IMG/VR virus record: IMGVR_UViG_3300034094_000190
Coordinates: 1-45,725 of that record
Source: a virus
Strand: one strand, 5' to 3'
DNA: 45,725 bases
Positions 6,390-14,991 of this stretch are shown piece after piece; position 1 is the stretch's first letter, and each line of letters opens with the position of its first letter. The notes below the pieces were generated by a model. It searched no databases. It was not told the DNA's origin and worked only from the letters and a program-made list of their open reading frames with translations. The translations under genes and the position numbers were made by a program.

Positions 6390-8255
6390 ATGATTTTTTC
6401 GGATGAGACATACAAAGCAGTTAAAAATTTAAAAATATATGACATTGTTTCAACTTATGTATCTTTAGGAAAAAGAGGGAGTGAGTATATTGGTAAATGC
6501 CCGTTTCATGAAGATAAAAGTCCTAGCTTCACAGTCAATCCTGAGAGCAATCTTTACTATTGTTTTGGTTGTGGAGTTGGTGGGGATGGAATTAATTTTA
6601 TTCAAAAATATAACAAAGTTAATTTTGTGGATGCGGTTTTAGATTTAGCTAAATCTAATGGTATCCAAATTGATTTTTTTGATAAGCAAAAACAAAATGA
6701 ATATGATAAATCAAAAAAAGAAAAAGATGTTTTGTATAAAATATTAAATGTCACCAAAGATTTTTATTTTATGAATCTAAAAAATAATTATGATAAGGTT
6801 AAAGATTTTTTAGATTCTAAAAATATAAATAATCAATCAATAGAATCTTTTGGTATTGGATATGCGGGTGAACATCGTGATGAACTATATCAACATCTAA
6901 TTAATAAATTTAGTGATTATGAAAAATATTTTGTTAGTTCTGGAGTTTTAAAAGAATCAAATAGTGGATGCTTTGATTTTTTTAGAAATAGAATTATAAT
7001 ACCAATCAAAGATATACAAGGAAAAGTTGTTGGTTTTGGTGGTAGGAGTATCCAAGATGATAATTCATCACCTAAATATCTAAATACTCCAGAGAGTTTA
7101 ATATTTAAAAAAAGTGATTTGTTGTTTGGTCTTGATGTTGCAAAAAATACGGTAAAAAATATAAAATCGATAAGTCATATTATCTTGACCGAGGGATATT
7201 TTGATGTAATCGCTTCACATCAAATAGGATTCACTAACACAGTTGCTTGTTTGGGAACTGCTGTTAGTGTTACGCAATTAAACCAGATTTTTAAATATAG
7301 TAATACTCTCATGTTAAATCTTGATTCTGATTTAGCTGGATGTGAGGCAACTAAAAAAATCATAAACAAACTAGATTTTGAAATGAAAAATAGTTTGATT
7401 GATTTGAGAATTATAGAAATGCCTAAAAAAGATGTTTCTGATTTATTAAAAGTTAATGGTAAAAATAGCTATTATGTTTATAAAAATTATATTGAAAAAT
7501 CAAAAAATTGGATTGATTGGTTATCTTGTGATGTATTAAAAGATAAAGATGTTTCTGATAATTTAGTTTTAAAAACCGTTTTTAATGATTTGCTAAAAAT
7601 AGTTGAAAAGTTGGATGGTATTGAAAGAATTAAATATATCCAACATTTTTCTGAGATACTCGGTGGTGGTAACATTGAGTCACAATCAAACATATATGAA
7701 TTATTTATCAACAAAACTTCTGGTGGTCAAGTTTTAGACAACCATAAAATTGTTGATATCAATAGTAGTAAAAATAAAAAAATAGATTTTCAATCCTCTA
7801 AAAATATTGCAGAGGAGACAATATTAAAAATTTATATAAATTTTATTGAATATAGAAAATTTATAAGAATGCAACTTGAGGTTAGAAATATATATTTTTG
7901 TATAAAAACTAATAGAGATGTTTGGATAAAAATCGTTGAAATTGAAGGCGAAAGTTTAGATGGTAATTATAGCAATTTCTCTTTTTGTGAAACTTTAAAC
8001 GATGATTTACTTATGGTTGACGGTTTAGATTTTCAATTTGATTTGTCGGATGATGAGATATCTAATATTAAAAATTATACAATTGATATATTGATTGCAG
8101 CATTTAATAATATTGAAAAAAACATTTTAGAAGAAAAATTAAAGATATATTTCAATAATATTGAAAAAGATGCAGATGATGATATATTTAATTTATATAT
8201 AAGTTGCTATCAACAACTTAAAAAGATAAATGAAGAATTGAGAATAGAATACTGA
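6390..8255 (+). CDS. dnaG: DNA primase (DnaG type)
   Basis: 621 residues, near bacterial primase length. N-terminal CHC2 zinc finger: C37-P-F-H40 and C58-x-x-C61 in YYCFGCGVGGDG. Primase core about 115-240. TOPRIM domain has LTEGYFDVI (E268) and LNLDSDLAG (D312, D314), the metal-binding acidic residues. The C-terminal ~200 residues are divergent and presumably contact the DnaB helicase encoded at 30367. It synthesises RNA primers for element replication. The next gene begins 5 bases after the stop. Confidence 0.95.
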   Translation: MIFSDETYKAVKNLKIYDIVSTYVSLGKRGSEYIGKCPFHEDKSPSFTVNPESNLYYCFGCGVGGDGINFIQKYNKVNFVDAVLDLAKSNGIQIDFFDKQKQNEYDKSKKEKDVLYKILNVTKDFYFMNLKNNYDKVKDFLDSKNINNQSIESFGIGYAGEHRDELYQHLINKFSDYEKYFVSSGVLKESNSGCFDFFRNRIIIPIKDIQGKVVGFGGRSIQDDNSSPKYLNTPESLIFKKSDLLFGLDVAKNTVKNIKSISHIILTEGYFDVIASHQIGFTNTVACLGTAVSVTQLNQIFKYSNTLMLNLDSDLAGCEATKKIINKLDFEMKNSLIDLRIIEMPKKDVSDLLKVNGKNSYYVYKNYIEKSKNWIDWLSCDVLKDKDVSDNLVLKTVFNDLLKIVEKLDGIERIKYIQHFSEILGGGNIESQSNIYELFINKTSGGQVLDNHKIVDINSSKNKKIDFQSSKNIAEETILKIYINFIEYRKFIRMQLEVRNIYFCIKTNRDVWIKIVEIEGESLDGNYSNFSFCETLNDDLLMVDGLDFQFDLSDDEISNIKNYTIDILIAAFNNIEKNILEEKLKIYFNNIEKDADDDIFNLYISCYQQLKKINEELRIEY

Positions 8256-8259
8256 AATC

Positions 8260-8625
8260 ATGATTAGATTTCTTTTGTCTGATAATGAATTAAAGATATT
8301 TTCAGTGATTGTATATAATCAAAGTTGTACTGTTGCTGAGATGCTTGATAGTTTAGGTGAAAACTTTGGTTTTTATCCTTGTGATAGTTATTGTAATAAA
8401 TTGTTAGATAATTTAGTTTCTAAAAACGCTATAAAAATAGATGTTTTTAAAAATAAAGAAAAGACCGAAAAAAGAAAGAGTTATGCTAGAAATAGGCGTT
8501 ATTTATTTTTAAATGATGAAAATATAAAAATGATTAATATAATAGAAGCTAATAAAAAAGCAAAAACACCATATCATTTCTTTATCAATGTGAAAGATTA
8601 TCCTGAATATAAAGTATGTGCTTAA
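8260..8625 (+). CDS. probable winged-helix DNA-binding protein
   Basis: 121 residues. Residues ~8-65 (LSDNELKIFSVIVYNQSCTV ... LLDNLVSKNAIKID) read as a winged helix: three helices with a recognition helix and a following basic wing (KNKEKTEKRKSYARNRR, ~66-85). It follows the primase gene closely and is probably cotranscribed. Could be a replication accessory or regulator; no named family recognised. Confidence 0.6.
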   Translation: MIRFLLSDNELKIFSVIVYNQSCTVAEMLDSLGENFGFYPCDSYCNKLLDNLVSKNAIKIDVFKNKEKTEKRKSYARNRRYLFLNDENIKMINIIEANKKAKTPYHFFINVKDYPEYKVCA

Positions 8626-8696
8626 AGATGGAAATACTCTAAAACCCTTGATTTTAAAGGGTTACAGGTTTTCATAAAAGATTTTTGTTAAAACGC

Positions 8697-8725
8697 TTGA
8701 CTTTTTTTTTTAAACGACTTATATT
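8697..8725 (+). promoter_or_regulatory. sigma-70-type promoter
   Basis: TTGACT (8697-8702), 17-base T-rich spacer, TATATT (8720-8725). The leader then holds GACAACAAACAGAGC and an AAAAGGAAAA ribosome site before the ATG at 8782; a very similar leader precedes the gene at 12580. A G/C-rich hairpin (AACCCTT / AAGGGTT) lies upstream at about 8643-8662. Confidence 0.8.
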
Positions 8726-8781
8726 GTTTACATGACAGGATAAATCTGTAGACAACAAACAGAGCGAACAAAAGGAAAATC

Positions 8782-9879
8782 ATGACAAGTATAGTTAAAT
8801 CAGAAAACAATATATCACAGTTAGTTGTTGATATCGACAAAGAGCGCGAGTTTTTAGCTTCTGAAGAAGCTCGTAGCATCATGTCCAAGGATAATTACAA
8901 TCTATATCAAAAATACGTTGAACATGGGTGCGACCCCTCAGATTATACAGCTAACCCTGATTATGATTCAAACAATGGATTAAATCATGAAAATGTATAT
9001 AACCGAATTACACAACGAGAAAAAGAATCTTGTGTAAATTATTATCTAAATAGTGTTGAACTAAATCATCTTTATCAATGTGCTATTGATGATTATGGGA
9101 CACCTAAAGAGTTTTGGTTACAGTCAGAAGAGGGGATAGGATATAACAAAAAACTTATTGAGCAACGTCTGGCTGTTGCTCAAATGTACACCTTAGAGCA
9201 AGTAGTCCAACTTCAAAAAAACGGTCTGCAAGTAACAAGTCTTAAAAAATTAGCTGCACCTCGTACACCAAAAGAAGTTGTTCCAGCATTACTTGAAGAG
9301 GCTAATGAAAATGGGACTACCTTGACAACGGCAGTTGTCGATGAATTTATTGATGCTACCAAAAATGGTACATCGTCACTTTACGATGATGTCATGAGTG
9401 ACAATGAACCTGAGCCTAAAACTAAATATCCTGTTGAAGTTGTTGATTATGATAAAAACCCAGATGAGTTACAAGATGCTGATAATGAAATAATTGAAAT
9501 CATTGATGTTGATGCTGAAACATTAAAACAACGTCAAACGTTTAATAAAAATTTTCAAGCTGAAAAAGAAAAAATCTTAGCTGAGGTTGAAAACATTGAA
9601 ATCGAAAATTGTGAAATTGTTTTACCAGAGGGTTCTCTTTATCTTGAACCTAAAGTAGCTCAAAAATTACATGACTTGATTCGAGAATGGGCTTTTCGAC
9701 ATGGTTCTGAGACTGTCAGAGGTGACACTATCACAACAATGATTGCGGACATTGCTAAATTTATACCATTAGCTTTTGATGTTCCTGAAAGTCTATCTTT
9801 AAAAAATGCTCGATTAAAAAAAGAAGCCGAAGCTAGTGGTAAAAAATCTAGCGGTAAAGGAAGACCGAAAAAAAATTAA
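8782..9879 (+). CDS. hypothetical protein, 365 aa, basic tail
   Basis: Large soluble protein with a strong promoter and ribosome site, so probably abundant. Residues ~20-150 are helical with many aromatics; the middle (200-270) is very acidic with repeated D/E; the end has a Lys/Gly-rich tail (SGKKSSGKGRPKKN) with a GRP-type AT-hook-like core. Acidic centre plus basic tail would fit a DNA- or RNA-associated protein, but no family is recognised. It lies among replication genes. Confidence 0.75.
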   Translation: MTSIVKSENNISQLVVDIDKEREFLASEEARSIMSKDNYNLYQKYVEHGCDPSDYTANPDYDSNNGLNHENVYNRITQREKESCVNYYLNSVELNHLYQCAIDDYGTPKEFWLQSEEGIGYNKKLIEQRLAVAQMYTLEQVVQLQKNGLQVTSLKKLAAPRTPKEVVPALLEEANENGTTLTTAVVDEFIDATKNGTSSLYDDVMSDNEPEPKTKYPVEVVDYDKNPDELQDADNEIIEIIDVDAETLKQRQTFNKNFQAEKEKILAEVENIEIENCEIVLPEGSLYLEPKVAQKLHDLIREWAFRHGSETVRGDTITTMIADIAKFIPLAFDVPESLSLKNARLKKEAEASGKKSSGKGRPKKN

Positions 9880-9884
9880 GTTAG

Positions 9885-9923
9885 GTTAGATTCAGTTATC
9901 AGTTATCATTCAAAACAAACAAA
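9885..9923 (+). repeat. intergenic repeat with TCAGTTA heptamers, copy 1
   Basis: A segment from GTTAGATTCAG to CAAAACAAACAAA, containing TCAGTTATCAGTTATCA, sits before the gene at 9942. An almost identical segment is at 10274-10320. The TCAGTTA heptamers match the STRR type of filamentous cyanobacteria. It doubles as the untranslated leader of the next gene. Confidence 0.75.
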
Positions 9924-9941
9924 GAAAAAGGATTTAATAAT

Positions 9942-10265
9942 ATGATGTTTCAAGTAAAAACTGGTTCAGAATGGCACACAACTGAAAAACGAGGTGCTAT
10001 GGTTAAAGTAAACGGGAAACCGATTTACGAAGTTTTAAAGCCCACCAGCAAACCAGAATGGGAGTTAGTAGGAAACAAAGGTAAGCACGGAAAGTGGTGC
10101 ATTGCCGAGTATGAAATCCCTGCGGGGTCAAAAGTTGAATTTAAAGCCACAGCCAATGAAAAAGAACCTATTATTTCATCTTTTATTGTTGGTGAGGTTA
10201 AAAGTGTTGATGTTGAAGGTTATGTCTATGGTGGTGATATTTGTGGATGGATTGTCTCTATTTAA
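9942..10265 (+). CDS. hypothetical beta-rich protein, 107 aa
   Basis: Start ATG 9942 (or the adjacent ATG 9945) with an AAAAAGGA ribosome site. Short beta-strand-rich protein with many Lys, Gly and Trp; no Cys pairs except isolated residues. No family recognised. It sits between two copies of the same intergenic repeat, so the cassette may have been gained or duplicated as a unit. Confidence 0.7.
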   Translation: MMFQVKTGSEWHTTEKRGAMVKVNGKPIYEVLKPTSKPEWELVGNKGKHGKWCIAEYEIPAGSKVEFKATANEKEPIISSFIVGEVKSVDVEGYVYGGDICGWIVSI

Positions 10266-10273
10266 TTAAGTCA

Positions 10274-10320
10274 GTTAGATTCAGTTATCAGTTTATCAGT
10301 TATCATTCAAAACAAACAAA
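10274..10320 (+). repeat. intergenic repeat with TCAGTTA heptamers, copy 2
   Basis: Second copy of the 9885 repeat, differing by a short expansion of the heptamer part (an extra TTATCAG). It forms the leader of the gene at 10327. Confidence 0.75.
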
Positions 10321-10326
10321 AAAATC

Positions 10327-10887
10327 ATGGAAATTGAAAAGTTAGAGCTATCAAACAAATTATTTTTTAGGCTAGAGAGTCTAAGAAAAACTGGGTATTA
10401 TCAGAGTTTTGTAAATAGCATTCTTGAAGCAAATAGAGATATCCGTGCTATTGGTTCACGGATGTTAAATATCCCTTGTAAGGTAATCTACTATAAACCA
10501 GAAATCAAGGTAAAATCTGCAATCTTAAAAAAGATTAATGATTACCCAAGCAATAAAGTTCTTCTACATCTAAAAAAAAATAATTTAGATGTAGAAACAA
10601 GACAAATATTACATTTTGTTGTTGATAAATTAACAACCGATTATTCAACAATCATAACTAATAATGGTGAAGTTAGAGATGGTTTTGGTTGTTACGATAG
10701 CCAAAATATCGGATTCTTTATCATGCCTTATAGTTATAATTTTAGTATTTCTGACTTAGAAAAAAGTCCTGAAAATATAGAGTTGGAGGCAATAAAAAAT
10801 CAATTAAGTTTGACAAATCCGATTGATTATGATATGATTGAGAGTATAGCATCGATGTTGATGAAGTATGTTTCAAACAACATCTAA
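10327..10887 (+). CDS. hypothetical protein, 186 aa
   Basis: Complete soluble protein, mainly helical at both ends with a central Gly/Tyr/Phe-rich segment (residues ~110-140). No recognised motif. Its leader is the second copy of the heptamer repeat. Followed by the small coupled ORF at 10917. Confidence 0.7.
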   Translation: MEIEKLELSNKLFFRLESLRKTGYYQSFVNSILEANRDIRAIGSRMLNIPCKVIYYKPEIKVKSAILKKINDYPSNKVLLHLKKNNLDVETRQILHFVVDKLTTDYSTIITNNGEVRDGFGCYDSQNIGFFIMPYSYNFSISDLEKSPENIELEAIKNQLSLTNPIDYDMIESIASMLMKYVSNNI

Positions 10888-10916
10888 AACAACAAAACAA
10901 AACCTATCAATTCTCG

Positions 10917-11060
10917 ATGACGATTAATTGCTTTCCCCTTACGCTATATTGTGCGATAGTAGAGCGTTGGGGTGATGTGATTAAGCACCCAACAATCCTC
11001 AGTAATGAAGATTACAAATTGGAACAACGTAAAAAAAAACAACGTAGGATAAACGTATGA
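10917..11060 (+). CDS. small ORF, 47 aa, coupled to SSB-like gene
   Basis: ATG 10917 to a stop that overlaps the next start (ATGA at 11057-11060). The N-terminal half is hydrophobic with a short NCFPLTLYCAIVERWGD stretch; the C terminus is strongly basic (QRKKKQRR). The ATGA overlap supports a real, translationally coupled gene, but the ribosome site is weak. Confidence 0.45.
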   Translation: MTINCFPLTLYCAIVERWGDVIKHPTILSNEDYKLEQRKKKQRRINV

Positions 11061-12049
11061 ACACACAAAAAACAACAACGACCAAGATTAAATTTGATGA
11101 TTTACATTTTTCTTGTCTAAAAATGTTTAAGTGGAATCCTGGTTATAGTAATGTTGGACTTCAATTTTTAAAGTCTGAAATCTATAATTATGATGATTCA
11201 AAATATTTAACAATGTTTTTGGATTATTGTGGAGATTTTGATAATCCAAATAACGATAACCCTCTAAATGAGGATAATGTTCTTTCTGTAAAAGCTACTG
11301 ATAGTGGGGCTTTTGATAAAGTCTACGGCCCAATTGTTTTATCATCAGAAGATGAACAAAGCTTAGTGTTACGATGCGGGGCTAATATTTTCCCTGTTAC
11401 TCAAGAAAAAGGAAAGTTTTATCTGGGTTCTTTAGTTGGCGACATTGAAACCTCAGAACTAGAGATTACTGATAAAGTAAGTCAAAAAAAGGTGATGATA
11501 TCAATTCCTCGAATTGATTTTAAACTTCTTACTGACAAAAGCATAATATATCAGATAAATTTGTTTACAAAGCCTGATATTGATGGTGAAATCATCAAAG
11601 ATAAAGGTCGTGATGGAGAATCTATTGCAGAATTTTTACGTCCGATGAAGTCGGGCGGTGGAAATATTGTAAAAATGAAAGAAATGCAGTCAGGTGAGTA
11701 CGAAGTTATTAACATTGACAAAGAATTGAAAACCAACGAAAAAGGTGCATGGGCAAGTTACACACTTCATCTTAAAAATGGAATTTCTTGTTGGGTAAAT
11801 GAAAATTTGCGAAGTTTACTTGATAGCAAATATGATGTTTATAAAAAAATCATAGCAGCAGGAACTTCTGTCACTCTTGTGATTGAAAAAACAGCTAAAA
11901 AGAACGCTCCCGGTGAGTTTTATGTAAATGCAAGTTTACCCGTCAAAGAACCCTTGAGACTTCCTCAGTCTGTTGCAGTCAAATCCCTGACTTCTGCTAA
12001 TGTTATTGATGTAAAAGTTGGTGAAAATGGCGACCCCATCCCATTTTAA
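11057..12049 (+). CDS. putative single-stranded DNA-binding protein (SSB-like tail)
   Basis: 330 residues, beta-rich over most of its length. The last residues are GENGDPIPF, resembling the acidic, Pro-Phe-ended tip of bacterial SSB (DDDIPF type) through which SSB recruits partners. A conserved OB fold is not obvious by eye, and the protein is about twice the usual SSB length, so it would be a divergent or phage-type SSB. Its position after primase and before a terminator supports a replication role. This assignment is inference from tail and context. Confidence 0.45.
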   Translation: MNTQKTTTTKIKFDDLHFSCLKMFKWNPGYSNVGLQFLKSEIYNYDDSKYLTMFLDYCGDFDNPNNDNPLNEDNVLSVKATDSGAFDKVYGPIVLSSEDEQSLVLRCGANIFPVTQEKGKFYLGSLVGDIETSELEITDKVSQKKVMISIPRIDFKLLTDKSIIYQINLFTKPDIDGEIIKDKGRDGESIAEFLRPMKSGGGNIVKMKEMQSGEYEVINIDKELKTNEKGAWASYTLHLKNGISCWVNENLRSLLDSKYDVYKKIIAAGTSVTLVIEKTAKKNAPGEFYVNASLPVKEPLRLPQSVAVKSLTSANVIDVKVGENGDPIPF

Positions 12050-12074
12050 ATACTCAACTTGATTAAACCTTTTA

Positions 12075-12101
12075 CCCCCTCTATATGAGGGGGTTTAATT
12101 T
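12075..12101 (+). terminator. rho-independent terminator
   Basis: 7-bp G/C-rich stem CCCCCTC (12075-12081) / GAGGGGG (12087-12093) with loop TATAT, followed by TTTAATTT. It ends the SSB-like transcript; the next gene starts immediately after, so some readthrough or overlapping initiation is likely. Confidence 0.8.
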
Positions 12102-12105
12102 AAAA

Positions 12106-12501
12106 ATGGAAACTTTTGATTTTGAACAAGAATTAAATGATATTGATAATCAAATCAATTCTTTAATCCTTAAAAGAAAGATGATTGAAGTTAAGATGAT
12201 TAAAATAGTAAAAGGAGTTGGTGATATTTTGAAAAAGAAAAAAATAGATAATAAGCCCAAATCTCCTAATATTTGGGATAATTGGCGTTCTGTCACTGAT
12301 GCTGTAAATTGGGCATTGACAATTTTACCTGGTGAAAATCCAGAGAGGTTGAGAGATATGTTACTAAGCATTAATGGTGACTTTGTAGACATTGAAAGGG
12401 ACACAAAAGGTCAGATTTGGGTAAATCTGATTTTGGCAATGTCAAAGCACAAAGGCAATGAACAAAAATATTTGTTTCAAGATGAATCTAAGGATAAATA
12501 A
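12106..12501 (+). CDS. hypothetical protein with N-terminal coiled coil, 131 aa
   Basis: Start taken at ATG 12106, just after the terminator; an in-frame start at 12085 would lie in the hairpin. Residues ~5-45 form a coiled coil (FEQELNDIDNQINSLILKRK ...), then a basic KKKK linker and a C-terminal domain starting WDNWRSVTDAVNWAL. It is the first gene before the MoxR/VWA cluster and may be a partner. No family recognised. Confidence 0.65.
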   Translation: METFDFEQELNDIDNQINSLILKRKMIEVKMIKIVKGVGDILKKKKIDNKPKSPNIWDNWRSVTDAVNWALTILPGENPERLRDMLLSINGDFVDIERDTKGQIWVNLILAMSKHKGNEQKYLFQDESKDK

Positions 12502-12515
12502 AAATAAAATAACAC

Positions 12516-12544
12516 TTGTTTTATTTTTTGATATGTGTTATATT
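12516..12544 (+). promoter_or_regulatory. sigma-70-type promoter
   Basis: TTGTTT (12516-12521), 17-base spacer, TATATT (12539-12544). The leader GTAGACAACAAACAAAGCAA and AAAAGGA closely match that of the 8782 gene, suggesting coordinated expression. An A/T-only hairpin (AAATAAAA / TTTTATTT type) lies over the upstream end. Confidence 0.75.
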
Positions 12545-12579
12545 GTAGACAACAAACAAAGCAAAAGGATTTAAAGATT

Positions 12580-13635
12580 ATGTCAGATTTAACAGTCAAC
12601 AACATTGAAAACACCCAACAGTTAATTGATAACCTCCCTAAAGCGGGTGAATTTCTTGGTAGTGTGTTTGGATGGACTATTGCTAACAATGATACTTTTT
12701 CAATCCCTTATCATGAGTTAGTTGAAAAAGCTGTAAATTGCAATGTCCCATTGATGTTTTTACCCGCTAACGTTACGGTAAAAAAAGCGTTTACAAAAGC
12801 GTTAACTGCCACAAAATCAGAATACTCTAAAAAGTTTAATTTAGAGTATATTGTCAAGCCTACGGGTGCTGATGACCGTTATGTCATCGGTGTGGTAAAA
12901 AAACGGGTTGATGAAAACGAAGATTTGGATTATGAACAAAAATCTAAAATCTATTTTCACACTGATAGCGATATTTGGTATTGTGATGAGCCAGAATATC
13001 AAATGGTTGTAGAAAGTTTAAAGTCTAAGTTTGAGTTTAATCAGAATATTGTAAGTGAAGACATCCGAGTTATCCTACGCTTGTTTGTTCGTAAGTATGG
13101 AATCCGATTAAATCCTGAAGGTGGTTCATATTTTCTCCCTGCCGCTTATCAAACTTTGGCTAAAAATATTCGGAGTCTAATTAAGGAGTTGAATCCAAAC
13201 AACGAGGTAATCCACATTAATTTGTTTTCTGAATCAGAGAGCAATAAAACTTTAGCCAATGCAACACTCATCAACTTAGAGGGTGAGTTAGAGGATTTAG
13301 AAACCGAGATTATATCTTTTATGTCAGATTTCAAATCTGGTAATGGGATGTTGCAAAAAGGTCTTGATTCTCGTAAACAAAAAATTGAGGAAATCAAAAC
13401 TAAGATTGATGTTTTTAGTACAGTATTAAATTTTCAGACCGACAAACTTGAGGATGAACTGGGACGATTGAGATTTTTGATTGATGACAGTATTGATGTC
13501 ATCCCAGTGAAAAATAAAAAAACATCAAAAAATAAATCATCAAAACTGTTGACAACAGACAATGATAGTGATATTATTGATATTGTAGTTGAGGATTTGA
13601 TTAACGTTACTGATAGTGATGATGTCGGTTTTTAG
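12580..13635 (+). CDS. hypothetical protein of the MoxR/VWA cluster, 351 aa
   Basis: Start taken at ATG 12580 after AAAAGGA; the in-frame ATG 12535 falls inside the promoter. N-terminal globular part (residues ~1-215), then a long coiled coil (~220-300) and an acidic tail. I recall similar proteins beside phage-encoded MoxR ATPases but cannot name the family with certainty. Likely an adaptor or substrate of the downstream ATPase (inference). Ends before a short hairpin. Confidence 0.7.
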   Translation: MSDLTVNNIENTQQLIDNLPKAGEFLGSVFGWTIANNDTFSIPYHELVEKAVNCNVPLMFLPANVTVKKAFTKALTATKSEYSKKFNLEYIVKPTGADDRYVIGVVKKRVDENEDLDYEQKSKIYFHTDSDIWYCDEPEYQMVVESLKSKFEFNQNIVSEDIRVILRLFVRKYGIRLNPEGGSYFLPAAYQTLAKNIRSLIKELNPNNEVIHINLFSESESNKTLANATLINLEGELEDLETEIISFMSDFKSGNGMLQKGLDSRKQKIEEIKTKIDVFSTVLNFQTDKLEDELGRLRFLIDDSIDVIPVKNKKTSKNKSSKLLTTDNDSDIIDIVVEDLINVTDSDDVGF

Positions 13636-13655
13636 TTAATCATTTCAACTAGCTA

Positions 13656-13679
13656 ACAGACCTCATTTAAGAGGTCTGT
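13656..13679 (+). terminator. hairpin, possible attenuator
   Basis: Perfect 9-bp stem ACAGACCTC / GAGGTCTGT with loop ATTTAA; only a short A/T tract follows. It may partly terminate or set the ratio between the 12580 gene and the ATPase. Confidence 0.55.
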
Positions 13680-13713
13680 AAATTAAAACAAAACAAACAA
13701 CAAACAGAAAATC

Positions 13714-14907
13714 ATGAAAACATTACTACAATCAAAGATTGAAAAATTAAAATTAGAATTAAACACTTTGTTTCTTGAAAGAGAAACATTGGTTGATTTG
13801 CTATTAGCTTGCACTGTTTCAGGTTACGCCATATTTATCGGCGGCAGTCCAGGTACGGGCAAGACAGCATTGGCAAAAGCTATTACAAAACAGTTTTCAG
13901 GAAACTCAGTTTATCGTTTGGTAAACGGAACGTCTACAGTTGAAGAAATTGTGGGGGCTATAGACCTTGTTAGTTTGGATAAGGGTTTATTTTGTCGCAA
14001 CCTTGAAAAAGGTGCTGTGATGGCACATACCTTAATCCTTGATGAAGGTTTTAAAGGTAACTCTACAGTTCTTAATGCTTTACTCGGTTTGATACTCGAT
14101 AAACAGTATGAAAATGGTGACAAGGGTACGATACAGTCACCTCTCAATATGACTGTAGTTTGTAGCAATGAACTCCCTGCTGATGACTTGGGGGCGTTTT
14201 GGGACAGGTTTACAGTACGTTACTGGGTTCAAGAACTCAGTCAAGTAAACCGAGTATGTTTAATGCGCCGCCGTGCAGGGAGTATTAAAACTCCTAAACT
14301 ATCAACATTTTTTACTGAAAACGAATTAGCGGATATCAAGGAGGAATCTAAAAAAGTTGTAATTCCTGATGATGTAATTGTTTCAATTGTTGAAATAACT
14401 AATTATCTCAAAAACGAATGCAACATTGTTGTTTCTGACCGCAAACATGAACAACTAATTGATTTGCTTAAAGCATATTCTTACGTCAACGGTAAAGATG
14501 AAGCTGATGATGAATCTCTTGAGTTGTTAAAACATTGCTGTTGGGATGAGCCTAGCCAAATTGAGAAAATCAATATTGCGTTATCGAGATTTGGTAACGT
14601 TCTTACAAATCTCGCCAAACAAACATATCAAAACATCCAATCAATGATGAGTGGTATTGATATGGATGATGACAATATCACGGCTGTAGTTGATAGTGGT
14701 AAGTCGGATGAATTTATCCTTAAAATCCAACAAATCAAAAACTCAATCAACGAAAGAAAAGATATTCTGTTAAACGAAATGAAAAAACACCCAGATAAAA
14801 AAAGAAAAGCATCTAAAGCGATTGTTGCAAAAATAGAAGGTTTAACATCGTCAATAGACGAAAGTTTTGTTAAAATCGTCAACGCTAGAAGTCTTGTAAG
14901 AAAGTAA
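13714..14907 (+). CDS. MoxR/CobS-like AAA+ ATPase
   Basis: 397 residues. Walker A GGSPGTGKT at 43-51, Walker B LILDEG at 107-112, sensor-1 Asn in CSNELP (~152), and arginine-finger candidate R165 in FWDRF. This layout is typical of the MoxR branch (CobS, NorQ, RavA), which remodels or loads partners together with a VWA protein. The C-terminal ~130 residues are a helical extension with a basic segment. The VWA protein partner is the next gene. In this setting it may act as a chaperone for a replication or host protein; target unknown. Confidence 0.9.
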   Translation: MKTLLQSKIEKLKLELNTLFLERETLVDLLLACTVSGYAIFIGGSPGTGKTALAKAITKQFSGNSVYRLVNGTSTVEEIVGAIDLVSLDKGLFCRNLEKGAVMAHTLILDEGFKGNSTVLNALLGLILDKQYENGDKGTIQSPLNMTVVCSNELPADDLGAFWDRFTVRYWVQELSQVNRVCLMRRRAGSIKTPKLSTFFTENELADIKEESKKVVIPDDVIVSIVEITNYLKNECNIVVSDRKHEQLIDLLKAYSYVNGKDEADDESLELLKHCCWDEPSQIEKINIALSRFGNVLTNLAKQTYQNIQSMMSGIDMDDDNITAVVDSGKSDEFILKIQQIKNSINERKDILLNEMKKHPDKKRKASKAIVAKIEGLTSSIDESFVKIVNARSLVRK

Positions 14908-14920
14908 TTGTTTTCAAAAT

Positions 14921-14963
14921 AAACTCTTAGGTAAATACCCAAAATAAACCTAAGAGTTTTTAT
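14921..14963 (+). terminator. rho-independent terminator / attenuator
   Basis: Perfect 12-bp stem (arms 14921-14932 and 14948-14959), 15-base loop, then TTATCC after three Ts in the arm. It lies between the ATPase and its VWA partner, so it probably lowers VWA expression relative to the ATPase. Confidence 0.7.
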
Positions 14964-14991
14964 CCATTAACTAAGGTCTACAACTATAACC

